Shown here: one piece after another, positions 9,938-18,139 of the stretch
Layout: every line of letters starts with the position of its first letter
Position numbering within the stretch: position 1 is the stretch's first letter
DNA from: Xanthobacteraceae bacterium
GTDB lineage: Bacteria; Pseudomonadota; Alphaproteobacteria; Rhizobiales; Xanthobacteraceae
Length of the DNA: 64,000 nt
NCBI GenBank assembly: GCA_019752575.1
Contig: JAIELW010000006.1
Location: 1-64,000 of the forward strand
Reading direction: 5' to 3'
Position numbers and translations under genes: made by a program
The notes under the pieces: model-generated
Seen by the model: only the letters and a program-made list of their open reading frames with translations
The model's database searches: none
What the model was told of the DNA's origin: nothing

Positions 9938-10387
9938 ATGTCAGAGGTTTACTTCTACCATTTGCAAAACCAGCCGCTGGAGAAAGTGCTCCCGACGCTG
10001 ATCGAGAAGTGCCTCGAGCGCGGCTGGCGCTGCGTGGTGCAGGCACAAAGCGACGAGCGCGTGCAGGCGCTCGACCAGCATCTCTGGACGTGGCGCGACG
10101 ACTCTTTCCTGCCGCACGGCACCGACAGGGAAGCGAACGCTTCCGAACAGCCGGTGCTGCTCACCACTTCGGAAGCGAACGCGAACGCTGCGAACGTGCG
10201 CTTCTTCGTCGAAGGCGCGAACGCGGAAAATCTCGCGGGCTATGCGCGCGCGATCCATCTCTTCGACGGCAACGATCCCGATGCGGTCGATAACGCGCGC
10301 GCGCAGTGGAAGTCGGCGCAGGCCGCGGGCCACACGGTGACCTACTGGCAACAGGACGAGGCCGGCCGCTGGCAGCAGAAGGCGTAA
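9938..10387 (+). CDS. holC: DNA polymerase III chi subunit
   Basis: HolC (chi) links the clamp loader of DNA polymerase III to single-stranded-DNA-binding protein. The 149-residue protein starts MSEVYFYHLQNQPLEKVLP and shows the chi pattern: a short strand, a helix, CLERGWRCVVQAQ, the conserved LDQHLWTWRDDSFLPHG and the later FDGNDPDAVDNAR segment. It lies 7 bases after pepA on the same strand. It ends in a repeat followed by a strong bidirectional terminator at 10542-10578. Confidence 0.93.
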   Translation: MSEVYFYHLQNQPLEKVLPTLIEKCLERGWRCVVQAQSDERVQALDQHLWTWRDDSFLPHGTDREANASEQPVLLTTSEANANAANVRFFVEGANAENLAGYARAIHLFDGNDPDAVDNARAQWKSAQAAGHTVTYWQQDEAGRWQQKA

Positions 10388-10413
10388 GGCGCATCCGCTC
10401 TTTCGCTGGAAAG

Positions 10414-10499
10414 TTGTCATCGCCACGCTTGTCGCGGCGATCTTATGGGTGCAGTGCCTTAATAATCGAGATGGCCGCGACAAGCCCGGCCATGACGAT
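10414..10499. repeat. intergenic palindromic repeat, GTCAT...ATGAC family
   Basis: Imperfect inverted repeat between holC and the terminator. Its outer arms read GTCATCGCCACGCTTGTCGC and GCGACAAGCCCGGCCATGAC. Its central spacer carries GCAGTGCCTTA, also found in the copy at 49426-49513. It belongs to the dispersed family seen at 15593, 45801, 47284, 49426, 58338, 58946 and 62357. Confidence 0.75.
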
Positions 10500-10541
10500 C
10501 TGGTGCACAAGTGCCAGGATGCATCGGCACATTCGGCGAAA

Positions 10542-10578
10542 GCAAAAAGCCCCGGACGTCCTGTCCGGGGCTTTTTGC
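10542..10578. terminator. bidirectional rho-independent terminator
   Basis: Perfect 16-bp stem: GCAAAAAGCCCCGGAC at 10542-10557 pairs with GTCCGGGGCTTTTTGC at 10563-10578 around a 5-base loop. The T5 run on each strand lets it end both holC transcripts from the left and the outer-membrane protein transcript (start 11190, minus) from the right. Confidence 0.9.
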
Positions 10579-10599
10579 TTGCCGTATGCGAGTACGCGA

Positions 10600-11190
10600 C
10601 TAGTAGAGCGTGTTGAAGCGGTAGTTCAGTCCGAGCTTCACCATCGAGACGTCGAAGTTGTTCTCGAAGCTGTAGAACATGTATTCGGCCTTCGCGGTCC
10701 AGCCGCTCATGAAGGCCCACTCGAGGCCCGCGCCGAGTGCGTAACCTGTGTCGTTGTCATGGACGCCGACCAGCGACGAACGCGTGAAGGCGACGCCGCC
10801 GGTGCCGTAGATCATGGTGCGATCCCACGTGTAACCGATGCGGGCGCGTGCCGTGCCGAGATAATCGACATGGAACGGCAGCGCGCCGAAGGCGCCGTTG
10901 ATGTCGGTGCCGGTAACGTCAGCTTCGATGCCGAATACGATGTTGCGCGAGAACTGCCAGTTGTAGCCGAGCTGGAAGCCGCCGGTGAAACCGTCGATAT
11001 CGGCGCCGAAGAAATCGCCGAAGCCGTAACCCGCATGCGCGCCGACATAGAAGCCGCTCCAGTTGAACACCGGCGCGGGCGCCGGAGCGTATTTGTAGAG
11101 CGGGCCGCGCACCGGCATGTCGGCGGCATTGGCCGGCGACGCGAGCGCAAACGCGGTGAGTGCTGCGCAGAGCGAAAGAATCTTTTTCAA
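10600..11190 (-). CDS. outer-membrane beta-barrel protein (Omp25/31-like)
   Basis: Small outer-membrane barrel of the family common in Hyphomicrobiales (Omp25/Omp31/RopB type). A signal peptide ends at about residue 22 (ALASPANA|ADMPVRG). The mature start with the PLYKYAPAPAPVFNWSGFYV pattern is typical, followed by about eight amphipathic strands with repeated GYxW and aromatic girdles, and a C-terminal NYRFNTLY ending in an aromatic residue. Length 196 residues fits an eight-stranded barrel. A CtrA-type box lies 82 bases upstream, suggesting cell-cycle-timed expression. Confidence 0.88.
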   Translation of the reverse strand: MKKILSLCAALTAFALASPANAADMPVRGPLYKYAPAPAPVFNWSGFYVGAHAGYGFGDFFGADIDGFTGGFQLGYNWQFSRNIVFGIEADVTGTDINGAFGALPFHVDYLGTARARIGYTWDRTMIYGTGGVAFTRSSLVGVHDNDTGYALGAGLEWAFMSGWTAKAEYMFYSFENNFDVSMVKLGLNYRFNTLY

Positions 11191-11271
11191 AGTAGCCCCC
11201 TAAAGCGAATGGGAATGGTCGGACTCGCGAGGAAGCTAGGTTTTTATGGTTAACGGCTGCTTATCGTCCGG

Positions 11272-11286
11272 TTAACGCGAGGTTAA
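11272..11286. promoter_or_regulatory. CtrA-type box TTAA-N7-TTAA
   Basis: TTAACGCGAGGTTAA is an exact match to the CtrA consensus TTAA-N7-TTAA. It sits 82 bases upstream of the outer-membrane protein start at 11190. A third GGTTAAC lies at about 11249, and a GANTC site (GACTC) at 11222-11226 lies between the box and the gene. CtrA binding is inferred from the consensus only. Confidence 0.5.
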
Positions 11287-11334
11287 CGCGAGCGCGTTCT
11301 GCGCTGCTGTTGCAGGCAGGCAACAAAATCCCCG

Positions 11335-11976
11335 TCAGGAGTTGCGTGCCAGTAACAGGCGGACTGCGAACGCGCCCATCAACCCCGCGAACAGCCAGTC
11401 GATCGCGCGCATGATGCGCGGCGAGCGCCGCAGCGCCCCGGTGAAGCGGTCGGCCGCCAGAATGGTCGCGGCGCAAAGCGGCAGCGCCAGCACAACGAAA
11501 TAGAATCCGAGAAACAGAAGTTTGCGGCTTGCGTCCGGATCGGTTGCCGAAACGAATTGCGGCAGGAAGGTCAGAAAGAACATGACGATCTTCGGATTGA
11601 GCAGGTTGATGCCGGCGCCGGTAAAGAACACGCGCAGCAGCGGTTGCCGCGAAACCGGCTCGCCGTTCAGCCGGAACATCGAGCCATGGCGGATCGCCTG
11701 CACCGCGAGCCACAAGAGATAGATCGCGCCTGCGATTTTCAGGAGTGCGAACGCCTCCGCGGATGCCGCAAGCAGTGCCGACAAACCGAACGCCGCGAGC
11801 AGCGAGTGGATCAAGACGCCGGTGCAGGCCCCGAGCATCGCAGCGAAGCCGCGTATCTGGCCCGCGCTCAAGGTCTGTCCGAGGAAGTAGGTCATGTCCG
11901 GCCCCGGCGTCATGATCAGGACAACGGACGCCAGCGTGAAGGCGAGCAGAATATCGAGTGCCGGAAGCAGAGCCAT
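11335..11976 (-). CDS. LysE/RhtB family amino-acid exporter
   Basis: Inner-membrane exporter of the LysE/RhtB family, whose members expel amino acids such as lysine, threonine or homoserine. The 213-residue protein begins with a helix (LLAFTLASVVLIMTPGPDM); the MTPGPDMTYFL segment is the family mark. Five to six further helices follow, including the GAGINLLNPKIVMFFLTFLP motif in the middle. It lies 20 bases downstream of the DinB gene on the same strand. The exported substrate cannot be read from the sequence. Confidence 0.92.
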   Translation of the reverse strand: MALLPALDILLAFTLASVVLIMTPGPDMTYFLGQTLSAGQIRGFAAMLGACTGVLIHSLLAAFGLSALLAASAEAFALLKIAGAIYLLWLAVQAIRHGSMFRLNGEPVSRQPLLRVFFTGAGINLLNPKIVMFFLTFLPQFVSATDPDASRKLLFLGFYFVVLALPLCAATILAADRFTGALRRSPRIMRAIDWLFAGLMGAFAVRLLLARNS

Positions 11977-11996
11977 GTCGTTTCCTAGCAGCGCGA

Positions 11997-12524
11997 CTAG
12001 CCGCTGACCACGCCGCCAGCGCCGGTCTCGCGCTGAAACACGATCATGTCCAGAGACGGAACGAAATCGCGGCCGCGCAGGCCGGTCAGAATCGCGTGCG
12101 CCTGGCCGCGATGATGCGTCTGGTGGTTGAAGAAATGATCGAGCGCCGGCGAGAGCGGCTGCGTGACCGTTTTCGGATTGACGATCGTCACGTAGCTGAA
12201 GTTCGCGGCGAGTTCTTCCCCGGTGAGCTGACTGATGTAGGCAGAGATGCGCGCGTCCTCGCGGTCGCGCGCGGCACGCAAGCCGCCGAGATCTTCGTGG
12301 AGAATGGCATCGAGCCGCGCCGGCGCTTCGCCTTGCCCCGTGAAGCGTTTCATCCAGATGCGGTCTGAGACCAGCAGATGGTTGAGCGTACCGTGGATCG
12401 ATTTGAAGAATGCGCCGCGATCGGCGCGGTAGTCCTCGGCGCTCAGCTTCTCGGCCGCCGCATAGACCCGATCGTTGGCCCAGGCGTTGTAGTCCGCAAA
12501 CATTTTGTAGCGCGAAAGAGTCAT
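11997..12524 (-). CDS. DinB family protein
   Basis: DinB/YfiT-type four-helix-bundle protein; such proteins are often metal-binding thiol-dependent enzymes or stress proteins of unknown substrate. Start chosen at ATG 12522-12524 (MTLSRYKMFADYNAWANDRV) because the family core begins there and the upstream gene ends at 12532. The three typical metal-ligand histidines are visible in IHGTLNHLLVSDRIW (near 45-50), and in HFFNHQTHHRGQAH near 127-137. 175 residues is normal for the family. Confidence 0.88.
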   Translation of the reverse strand: MTLSRYKMFADYNAWANDRVYAAAEKLSAEDYRADRGAFFKSIHGTLNHLLVSDRIWMKRFTGQGEAPARLDAILHEDLGGLRAARDREDARISAYISQLTGEELAANFSYVTIVNPKTVTQPLSPALDHFFNHQTHHRGQAHAILTGLRGRDFVPSLDMIVFQRETGAGGVVSG

Positions 12525-12531
12525 CAGGGCC

Positions 12532-13959
12532 TCACAGGAAAAAGCGCACCGCGATCTCGCGGAATGCGATGACCGCGGCAATCATGACGAGCGGCCCGAA
12601 GCGCAGGAGCGCGGGAAGCTCTTTTCGCATGACGACGCGCGAAACGATAACCGGAGTCGCGATCAGCCCTGCGAGCATCGTCCAGTAAATGTAGCGGTAT
12701 TCGTGTGCGATGCCGATGACGAATAACGCAAGTGCGTAGAGCGCGCCGGACGAAACGAGCGCGAAGGCAATGTGCCGCGTCAGCCGTTCGTGTATGCCGG
12801 TAGACGCCCACATCCAAGCCAGACAGACGAGCAGATAGACGTAAGGCGGCCCGAACGGAGATTTGCTCCAGTTCACCGAGGGCCATTCGATCGCAAGGTA
12901 GATCGGATTGTCCTCGAACTTCATTTCCTTCTGGTTACTCGACTGCCAGCCAGTCTCTACCAATTCGTAACAATCCTTGCAGAGGAACTGGAAGAAGCGG
13001 TTCGCGTGCGCAAGGCGGTGCGTGAGATAAGCGCCCGGCTGCGCGATAATCGCATCGGCCCACATCCGGGTGAGTGGCGCGCCGAATTGCGGCTTCAGAT
13101 TTTCATAGACCTCCGGACAATTGCCCCAGCCGTAGGTGTCCCAATGGCGCGGCGTGTAGCAGCCGGGCCCGCGGTTTTTTTCGATGAAGCCGGGACCGAA
13201 AAATCCTTTGAAACCGTCGTGGCCGGAGAAATAGGCAATGCCGCCGATGTCGAAGATCTGAAGCTGCGACATCGGCTTGATGTCGCGCACCTTGAAAATA
13301 TGCGTGTCCGCGATCAGGTGGCCGGGAATAAAGAGCAGTGAAAGCAGCCCCGCGATGATCGTGCGCTTGACGAAGCCCAAAGCGCGCCAGCGCGGGCTGA
13401 CGGCGGAAATCGCAAGATCGATCAGCGGCGGCATGCCGAACACGGCATTCGCGCGGAAAAAACCTGCGAGCAGGATGAACAGCCACATGAGGCCAGCGGC
13501 GATGCGCGTGCGCTTGAAGTAACCGCGCAGAAGAAGCGCCGCGATGCCTGCCGCCAGCAGCATCGAGATCGACATCGCAATGTCTTTGACGAGCTGGCCG
13601 TTGTAATTGAGCGCCATCGGGAAGAAGGCGGCCGCGAAAACGAAGTAGGGGAGCGTTCGGCTCTCCTCGTCCTTGAACGCGAGCGCGATCAGCACGAAGC
13701 CGCTCCAATAACCCGCGAGAAACAGCGCGAGCATCGGCTGCGGGCCGGACCAGAACCACTGCATCGGCACCCACAAGATTCCGAGCAGCGGCGGCTGCCA
13801 GTTGTTCCAGTCGCCGGTGCGGATCGCAGCGACATAGGCCCAGGCGTCGTGATGATAGAGGCCGGGATAGAACGCGTAGAAATTGATGAGTGCTGCGAGC
13901 AGCGCGGCTGCAAGCAAACGCCGCCTCATCTGAAGCGGCGGGAGGGCGGCGGCGTTCAT
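12532..13959 (-). CDS. polytopic membrane protein, GT-C-like
   Basis: Integral membrane protein of 475 residues with about ten predicted helices. After the first helix comes the motif [14 protein letters not shown] with acidic residues early in a periplasmic loop, as in GT-C glycosyltransferases that use polyprenyl-phosphate sugars. A soluble segment (about 210-330) contains several cysteines ([28 protein letters not shown]). It is first in a minus-strand series with the DinB and LysE genes. The GT-C likeness is inferred from topology; the substrate and acceptor are unknown. Confidence 0.65.
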   Translation of the reverse strand: MNAAALPPLQMRRRLLAAALLAALINFYAFYPGLYHHDAWAYVAAIRTGDWNNWQPPLLGILWVPMQWFWSGPQPMLALFLAGYWSGFVLIALAFKDEESRTLPYFVFAAAFFPMALNYNGQLVKDIAMSISMLLAAGIAALLLRGYFKRTRIAAGLMWLFILLAGFFRANAVFGMPPLIDLAISAVSPRWRALGFVKRTIIAGLLSLLFIPGHLIADTHIFKVRDIKPMSQLQIFDIGGIAYFSGHDGFKGFFGPGFIEKNRGPGCYTPRHWDTYGWGNCPEVYENLKPQFGAPLTRMWADAIIAQPGAYLTHRLAHANRFFQFLCKDCYELVETGWQSSNQKEMKFEDNPIYLAIEWPSVNWSKSPFGPPYVYLLVCLAWMWASTGIHERLTRHIAFALVSSGALYALALFVIGIAHEYRYIYWTMLAGLIATPVIVSRVVMRKELPALLRFGPLVMIAAVIAFREIAVRFFL

Positions 13960-14030
13960 GGATGGCTGGGCGTCTGGCCGGTTGCGGGAAAGCCTACTTG
14001 CCAGCCACTTGTGGCGAAGAAAAGCCCGCC

Positions 14031-14059
14031 TTGAAGGGGAGGACGGGCGCCGCTATAGA
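14031..14059 (+). promoter_or_regulatory. sigma70-type promoter of ndk
   Basis: TTGAAG at 14031-14036 and TATAGA at 14054-14059 are separated by exactly 17 bases. The expected transcription start is near 14066, about 35 bases before the ndk ATG, with AGGAAG as ribosome binding site at 14090-14095. Confidence 0.6.
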
Positions 14060-14099
14060 CCGCGCCAAATCCAACTCCCCGAACAAGCAGGAAGTAATC

Positions 14100-14522
14100 A
14101 TGGCGTCCGAGCGCACCTTTTCGATCATCAAACCCGACGCGACCAAGCGCAATCTGACGGGCGCGATCAACCAGAAGATCGAGGCGGCCGGCCTTCGCAT
14201 CGTCGGCCAGAAGCGCATCAAGATGAGCCAGAGCCAGGCCGAAGGCTTCTACGGCGTCCACAAGGAGCGTCCGTTCTTCAAGAGCCTCGTCGCCTTCATG
14301 ACCTCGGGCCCTGTCGTCGTGCAGGTGCTCCAGGGCGACAACGCCGTCTTGAAATACCGCGAAGTGATGGGCGCTACCGATCCGGCGAAGGCGAATGTAG
14401 GAACCATTCGCAAGGAATTCGCGGAGTCGATCGAGGCGAACTCGGTTCACGGTTCCGACAGCCCTGAAAACGCGAAGATCGAGATCGAATTCTTCTTTAA
14501 GCCGGAAGAAATCGTCGATTAA
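14100..14522 (+). CDS. ndk: nucleoside-diphosphate kinase
   Basis: Ndk transfers the gamma-phosphate of ATP to nucleoside diphosphates through a phosphohistidine. Start at ATG 14100 ([19 protein letters not shown]); the frame is open further upstream but the family always begins here. The 140 residues are the standard length. The active-site histidine lies in the signature [14 protein letters not shown] near residue 117, and the nucleotide-binding IKPDATKRN is at 9-17. All residues are intact. A clear promoter precedes it and an inverted repeat at 14575-14609 follows. Confidence 0.97.
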   Translation: MASERTFSIIKPDATKRNLTGAINQKIEAAGLRIVGQKRIKMSQSQAEGFYGVHKERPFFKSLVAFMTSGPVVVQVLQGDNAVLKYREVMGATDPAKANVGTIRKEFAESIEANSVHGSDSPENAKIEIEFFFKPEEIVD

Positions 14523-14574
14523 AGCCGGCCGGTTCCGGGTGTTCCAGGATCATTTCTGTCGCTTTTTGCGCTGC

Positions 14575-14609
14575 AATCGTCCGGTTTTGCTTGGCAGGAC
14601 CGGACGATT
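14575..14609 (+). terminator. 10-bp inverted repeat after ndk, candidate terminator
   Basis: AATCGTCCGG at 14575-14584 is perfectly complementary to CCGGACGATT at 14600-14609, with a 15-base loop. The trailing T-run is short, so termination may be partial and the hairpin could instead act in the leader of the TerC gene starting at 14677. A second small hairpin (CCCGTA-AGAA-TACGGG, 14640-14655) precedes that gene's ribosome binding site. Confidence 0.5.
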
Positions 14610-14676
14610 TCAATATGCCCGTTACATAGAAGTTATACGCCCGTAAGAATACGGGATCGCACAACGGGAGAGGCGC

Positions 14677-15471
14677 GTGGACTTTCTTCTCAATGACATG
14701 ATGCAGGCGGCGTTTTGGCTCGCGGCGCTGAAGATCATCGGCATCAACATCATTCTCTCCGGCGACAACGCGGTCGTGATCGCGCTTGCCTGCCGGATGC
14801 TGCCGCCGAAGGAGCGCTTCTGGGGCATGATCCTCGGCGCGGGCGTCGCCGTTCTCTTGCGCATTCTCTTCACGCTCGTGGTCGCTGAAGCCATGGGCTA
14901 CCAGTGGCTGAAGCTGGTCGGCGGCGTGTTGCTGCTTTGGGTCGCGATCAAGCTCCTCGTTCCGGAAGACGAAGGCGATGAGAAGATCGAAGCTGCCTCG
15001 AATCTCTGGAAAGCGGTTCGCATCGTTGCGGTCGCCGACATCGTCATGAGCCTCGATAACGTGATCGCGATTGCGGCTGCCGCCGAAACCGCGGCGATGG
15101 CGCTCGATCCCGCGCACGCTGCCAGCATCAAGGCTGTGTTGATCGGCTTCGGTCTTGTGACCTCTGTCCCGATGATCATCGCGGGCAGCGCGCTGCTCAT
15201 GGCGCTCTTGGATCGCTTCCCGATCCTAGTGTGGGCCGGCGCGGCACTGCTCGGCTGGGTCGCGGGCGATATCATGATCAAGGACGGCGCACTCGTGCGC
15301 TGGTTCAACCCGGCGCTGCTGGATCAACTGCATTATCCGGCGGCTGCGGCCGGCGCGATCTTCGTGATCCTGATCGGCTCCCTGATCCGCCGTTCGCGGC
15401 AGATCGCGGCAATGGAAGAGCCGTTCATCACGCGCGCGGGTCACATCGGCGAGCCGCCGCACAAGAAGTAG
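14677..15471 (+). CDS. TerC family integral membrane protein (YjbE type)
   Basis: TerC family membrane protein of 264 residues. Members are linked to metal-ion export, including manganese, and to metal loading of exported enzymes. Helices carry the paired acidic motifs NIILSGDNAVVIALA (about 25-39) and DIVMSLDNVIAIAA (about 122-135), the marks of the family. Start is GTG 14677 with GGGAGAGG just upstream; translation from MDFLLNDMMQ fits homologues. The leader holds two hairpins but no manganese (yybP-ykoY) riboswitch could be recognised. A strong terminator follows at 15492. Confidence 0.9.
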   Translation: MDFLLNDMMQAAFWLAALKIIGINIILSGDNAVVIALACRMLPPKERFWGMILGAGVAVLLRILFTLVVAEAMGYQWLKLVGGVLLLWVAIKLLVPEDEGDEKIEAASNLWKAVRIVAVADIVMSLDNVIAIAAAAETAAMALDPAHAASIKAVLIGFGLVTSVPMIIAGSALLMALLDRFPILVWAGAALLGWVAGDIMIKDGALVRWFNPALLDQLHYPAAAAGAIFVILIGSLIRRSRQIAAMEEPFITRAGHIGEPPHKK

Positions 15472-15491
15472 ACCTCCCAACGAAGACGTTC

Positions 15492-15527
15492 AACCCAAGT
15501 CGGATTTATCCGACTTGGGTTTTTTTT
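15492..15527 (+). terminator. rho-independent terminator after the TerC gene
   Basis: A 13-bp perfect stem (AACCCAAGTCGGA 15492-15504 with TCCGACTTGGGTT 15509-15521), TTTA loop, then seven further T. The stem core AAGTCGGATTTATCCGACTT is a member of the NTWWAN-core palindrome family seen elsewhere in the window. Confidence 0.92.
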
Positions 15528-15532
15528 GATTC

Positions 15533-15577
15533 AGAACTCGGGCAAGCCCGAGTTCTGGTGCCGGGCAATTGCCCGGC
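15533..15577. repeat. two adjacent perfect palindromes
   Basis: AGAACTCGGGC at 15533-15543 pairs with GCCCGAGTTCT at 15546-15556 around an AA loop. It is followed at 15560-15577 by the 18-bp palindrome GCCGGGCAATTGCCCGGC and then a T-rich stretch (ATTTTCTTTTTC). Together with the terminator at 15492 they form a run of hairpins between the convergent TerC and purN genes. Confidence 0.75.
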
Positions 15578-15592
15578 CATTTTCTTTTTCAC

Positions 15593-15752
15593 TTCGTCAT
15601 GGCCGGGCTTGTCCCGGCCATCCACGTCTTTACTGCATTGATGATCTGCGAAGGCGTGGATGCCCGGCACTCGATGTCGGGTTTACCCGACATCGACAGT
15701 TTAAACGCTCAAGTCGGCTAAAGCCGGCTTGAGCAGCCGGGCATGACGAGGA
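15593..15752. repeat. composite palindromic repeat with nested modules
   Basis: The left part is a TCATGGCCGGGCTTGTCCCGG-type arm. The right part is ATGCCCGGC...GCCGGGCAT enclosing two smaller palindromes: ATGTCGGGTTTACCCGACAT (15674-15693) and AAGTCGGCTAAAGCCGGCTT (15711-15730), joined by a linker holding TTTAAA. It fills the gap between the convergent TerC and purN genes; no gene lies in 15472-15765. Confidence 0.8.
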
Positions 15753-15765
15753 TTGGAGTTGATTG

Positions 15766-16350
15766 CTAAATCTTCGCTTTTCCCTCGGCGACGAGCCGCA
15801 GCGCTTCGGGATAGATCTTGTGCTCCTGTTCGAGCACGCGGCTCGCAAGCGCGTCTTCGGTATCGCCGGGAAGCACCGGCACTTTCGCCTGCAGGATGGT
15901 CGGGCCGTCATCGAGTTCAGGCGTGACGAAGTGAACCGTGCAGCCGTGGAATTTCTCGCCTGCCTCGATCGCGCGTTTATGCGTATGTAACCCTTTGTAG
16001 GCGGGAAGCAGCGAAGGATGGATGTTGATCATCCGCCTGCGCCAGCTTTCGACGAAGCGCGGCGACAAGAGCCGCATGAAGCCCGCGAGCGCTACGATTT
16101 CGGCATTCGCTTTCTTGAGCGCGACGTTCATCGCGTTGTCGAAGATTTCGCGCGAGGGGAATTTTTTGTGCTCGATGACTTCAGTCTTGATTCCGTGCTG
16201 GCGCGCGAATTCGAGCCCGCCTGCGCCGGCGACATTGGAGATCACCAGCACGATTTCCGCCGGATAGTTTTTGTCTTTCGCGGCCTCGATCAAGGCCCGC
16301 ATGTTCGAGCCACGCCCGGAAATCAGGATCGCGACGCGCTTCTTCGTCAT
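15766..16350 (-). CDS. purN: phosphoribosylglycinamide formyltransferase
   Basis: PurN adds the first formyl group in de novo purine synthesis, converting GAR to FGAR with 10-formyl-tetrahydrofolate. Start at ATG 16348-16350 ([17 protein letters not shown]), overlapping the purM stop by 4 bases. The 194 residues are standard. Motifs: the phosphate-binding SGRGSN, the folate-site [10 protein letters not shown], the catalytic [12 protein letters not shown] with its histidine, and the aspartate in [10 protein letters not shown]. The same frame stays open far upstream through purM, but this is overlap and not a fusion. Confidence 0.97.
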   Translation of the reverse strand: MTKKRVAILISGRGSNMRALIEAAKDKNYPAEIVLVISNVAGAGGLEFARQHGIKTEVIEHKKFPSREIFDNAMNVALKKANAEIVALAGFMRLLSPRFVESWRRRMINIHPSLLPAYKGLHTHKRAIEAGEKFHGCTVHFVTPELDDGPTILQAKVPVLPGDTEDALASRVLEQEHKIYPEALRLVAEGKAKI

Positions 16351-17417
16351 GCGAGACCGAGCTTGCCGTCGAACAGCGTCACCGGCTCGCCTTTGTGTGC
16401 CGCGATGTCGCCGATCCGGATCGGCTTTTCGCCTGCTGCGCGCAGTGCGTTTTCGACATCGGAGACTTTCGCAGCGTCGGCTGCGATGATGAGCCCGATG
16501 CCGCAGTTGAAGGTGCGGAGCATTTCGAGTTCGGCAACATTGCCCTCGGCAGCCAGCCACTTGAACACCGGCAGCACGGGAATTTTCGAGAGATCGACTT
16601 TCGCAGCCGTATTCTCCGGCAGCACGCGCGGGATGTTGTCGACGAAGCCGCCGCCAGTGATGTGCGCGAGCGCCTTGATGCCGGGGGCCGCCTTGATGGC
16701 CGCAAGCACGGACTTTACGTAGATGCGCGTGGGCTGAAGCAGCGCTTCGCCGAGCGTGCGAGACGCATCGAACGGCGCTTTCGCGTCCAGCTTCATGCCG
16801 CTCTTTTCGACGATCCTGCGCACCAGCGAGTATCCGTTCGAGTGAACCCCGGAAGAGGGCAGGCCGAGAAGCACGTCGCCCGCTTTCATGTCGGAACGCG
16901 GCAGAAGCGCGTCGCGCTCGACCGCGCCGACCGAAAATCCGGCAAGATCGTAGTCGTCGCCCGCGTAAAGCCCCGGCATTTCCGCGGTCTCGCCGCCGAT
17001 CAGCGCGCAGCCCGCTTCCTTGCAGCCCTTGGCAATTCCCTCGACCACTTTCGCCGCGTGTTCGGGAATAAGCTTTCCGGTCGCGAAATAGTCGAGGAAG
17101 AACAGCGGCTCCGCGCCCTGCACGACGAGATCGTTGACGCACATCGCGACCAGATCGATGCCGATGTTCTCGTGGCGGTTCGCGTCGATCGCGAGCTTCA
17201 CTTTGGTGCCGACGCCGTCGTTGGAAGCTACCAGCAGCGGATCGCGAAGCCCTAGCGCTTTCAGATCGAACACCCCGCCGAAGCCGCCGATGTCGGCATC
17301 GGCGCCTGGCCGGCGCGTCGCGCGGACGAAAGGTTTGATGAGATCGACCAGCCGGTTGCCGGCGTCGATATCGACGCCCGCCTGCCGGTAGCTTAAACCG
17401 CCTTTGTCGCCGGACAT
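16347..17417 (-). CDS. purM: phosphoribosylformylglycinamidine cyclo-ligase
   Basis: PurM (AIR synthetase) closes the imidazole ring in purine synthesis, using ATP on FGAM. The 356-residue protein starts [20 protein letters not shown]. Its PurM/AIRS fold shows the Gly-rich segments [21 protein letters not shown] and [13 protein letters not shown], and [14 protein letters not shown]. It is coupled to purN by an ATGA overlap. It is divergent from the phosphatidyltransferase gene across 167 bases (17418-17584), in which no repeat or clear promoter stands out. Confidence 0.97.
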   Translation of the reverse strand: MSGDKGGLSYRQAGVDIDAGNRLVDLIKPFVRATRRPGADADIGGFGGVFDLKALGLRDPLLVASNDGVGTKVKLAIDANRHENIGIDLVAMCVNDLVVQGAEPLFFLDYFATGKLIPEHAAKVVEGIAKGCKEAGCALIGGETAEMPGLYAGDDYDLAGFSVGAVERDALLPRSDMKAGDVLLGLPSSGVHSNGYSLVRRIVEKSGMKLDAKAPFDASRTLGEALLQPTRIYVKSVLAAIKAAPGIKALAHITGGGFVDNIPRVLPENTAAKVDLSKIPVLPVFKWLAAEGNVAELEMLRTFNCGIGLIIAADAAKVSDVENALRAAGEKPIRIGDIAAHKGEPVTLFDGKLGLA

Positions 17418-17584
17418 CGGACGTTCCTTGGGTTCCGCTTACTCGCTTCTGGCCGTGTGAATAGCGCGCGGAACGGCACTTTTTCCAGCCGAATTGTCGC
17501 GCCACACCCCGAAATCTGTACGCGATAGTTGGCGTTGCGGCCATTTGACGGTAGCCAAGGCGCCGGGATGGGTGGAGCGGTCGC

Positions 17585-18139
17585 GTGATCCAGAGTTTGC
17601 CGAACCTGATAACGGTCGGGCGCATTATTCTGGTTCCGGTGGTGATCTGGGCGATCACCTCCGGAAACATGCTGCTCGCGTTCTGGGTGTTCGTAGCGGC
17701 CGGCATTTCCGACGCGGTCGACGGTTTCATCGCCAAGCGCTTCAACGCCCAGACCGAATTCGGCGCCTATCTCGACCCGATCGCCGACAAGGCGCTCCTG
17801 ATGTCGATCTACGTGACGCTCTCGATCGAGGGCCTGCTGCCGCGCTGGATCGTGATCGCGGTGGTCTCACGCGACATTATGATCATGGGCGCGGTCGTGC
17901 TTTCCTGGATCATGAACAAGCCGGTCGAGATTCATCCGCTGATTGTTTCCAAGCTGAATACCGCGGCGCAGATCGCGCTTGCGGCGCTTGTGCTGGCGTC
18001 GAGCGGCTTCAAATTCGATCCGGGCCAATTGATGAGTGTCCTGCTCGTCCTCGCTGGCGGACTCACCATCGTTTCGGCTGCCGCCTATCTGGTCGAATGG
18101 ATGAAACACATCGCCTCGGAGCCGGAGCCGGGCAAATGA
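17585..18139 (+). CDS. CDP-alcohol phosphatidyltransferase (PgsA-like)
   Basis: Inner-membrane CDP-alcohol phosphatidyltransferase, most like phosphatidylglycerophosphate synthase, which joins CDP-diacylglycerol to glycerol-3-phosphate. The full catalytic signature is present: SDAVDGFIAKRFNAQ followed by GAYLDPIADK (about 41-66), giving the D-DG-A(R/K)-G-D-D pattern. Five or six helices span its 184 residues. Start is GTG at 17585 with a GGATGGGTGGAG purine tract upstream. The following permease gene overlaps its stop by ATGA. The acceptor alcohol is inferred from family resemblance. Confidence 0.88.
   Translation: MIQSLPNLITVGRIILVPVVIWAITSGNMLLAFWVFVAAGISDAVDGFIAKRFNAQTEFGAYLDPIADKALLMSIYVTLSIEGLLPRWIVIAVVSRDIMIMGAVVLSWIMNKPVEIHPLIVSKLNTAAQIALAALVLASSGFKFDPGQLMSVLLVLAGGLTIVSAAAYLVEWMKHIASEPEPGK

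Noticed and set aside
13890-14099. 70-residue N-terminal extension of ndk
   Set aside because: Ndk has a fixed N-terminus at [15 protein letters not shown], and a good promoter and ribosome site lie inside the proposed extension.
14523-14676. Manganese (yybP-ykoY) riboswitch before the TerC gene
   Set aside because: Two hairpins are present, but not the conserved paired loops of that riboswitch class.
15766-17745. 659-codon frame apparently fusing purN to upstream sequence
   Set aside because: The upstream part is an out-of-frame reading of purM; the ATGA overlap at 16347-16350 explains the long open frame.
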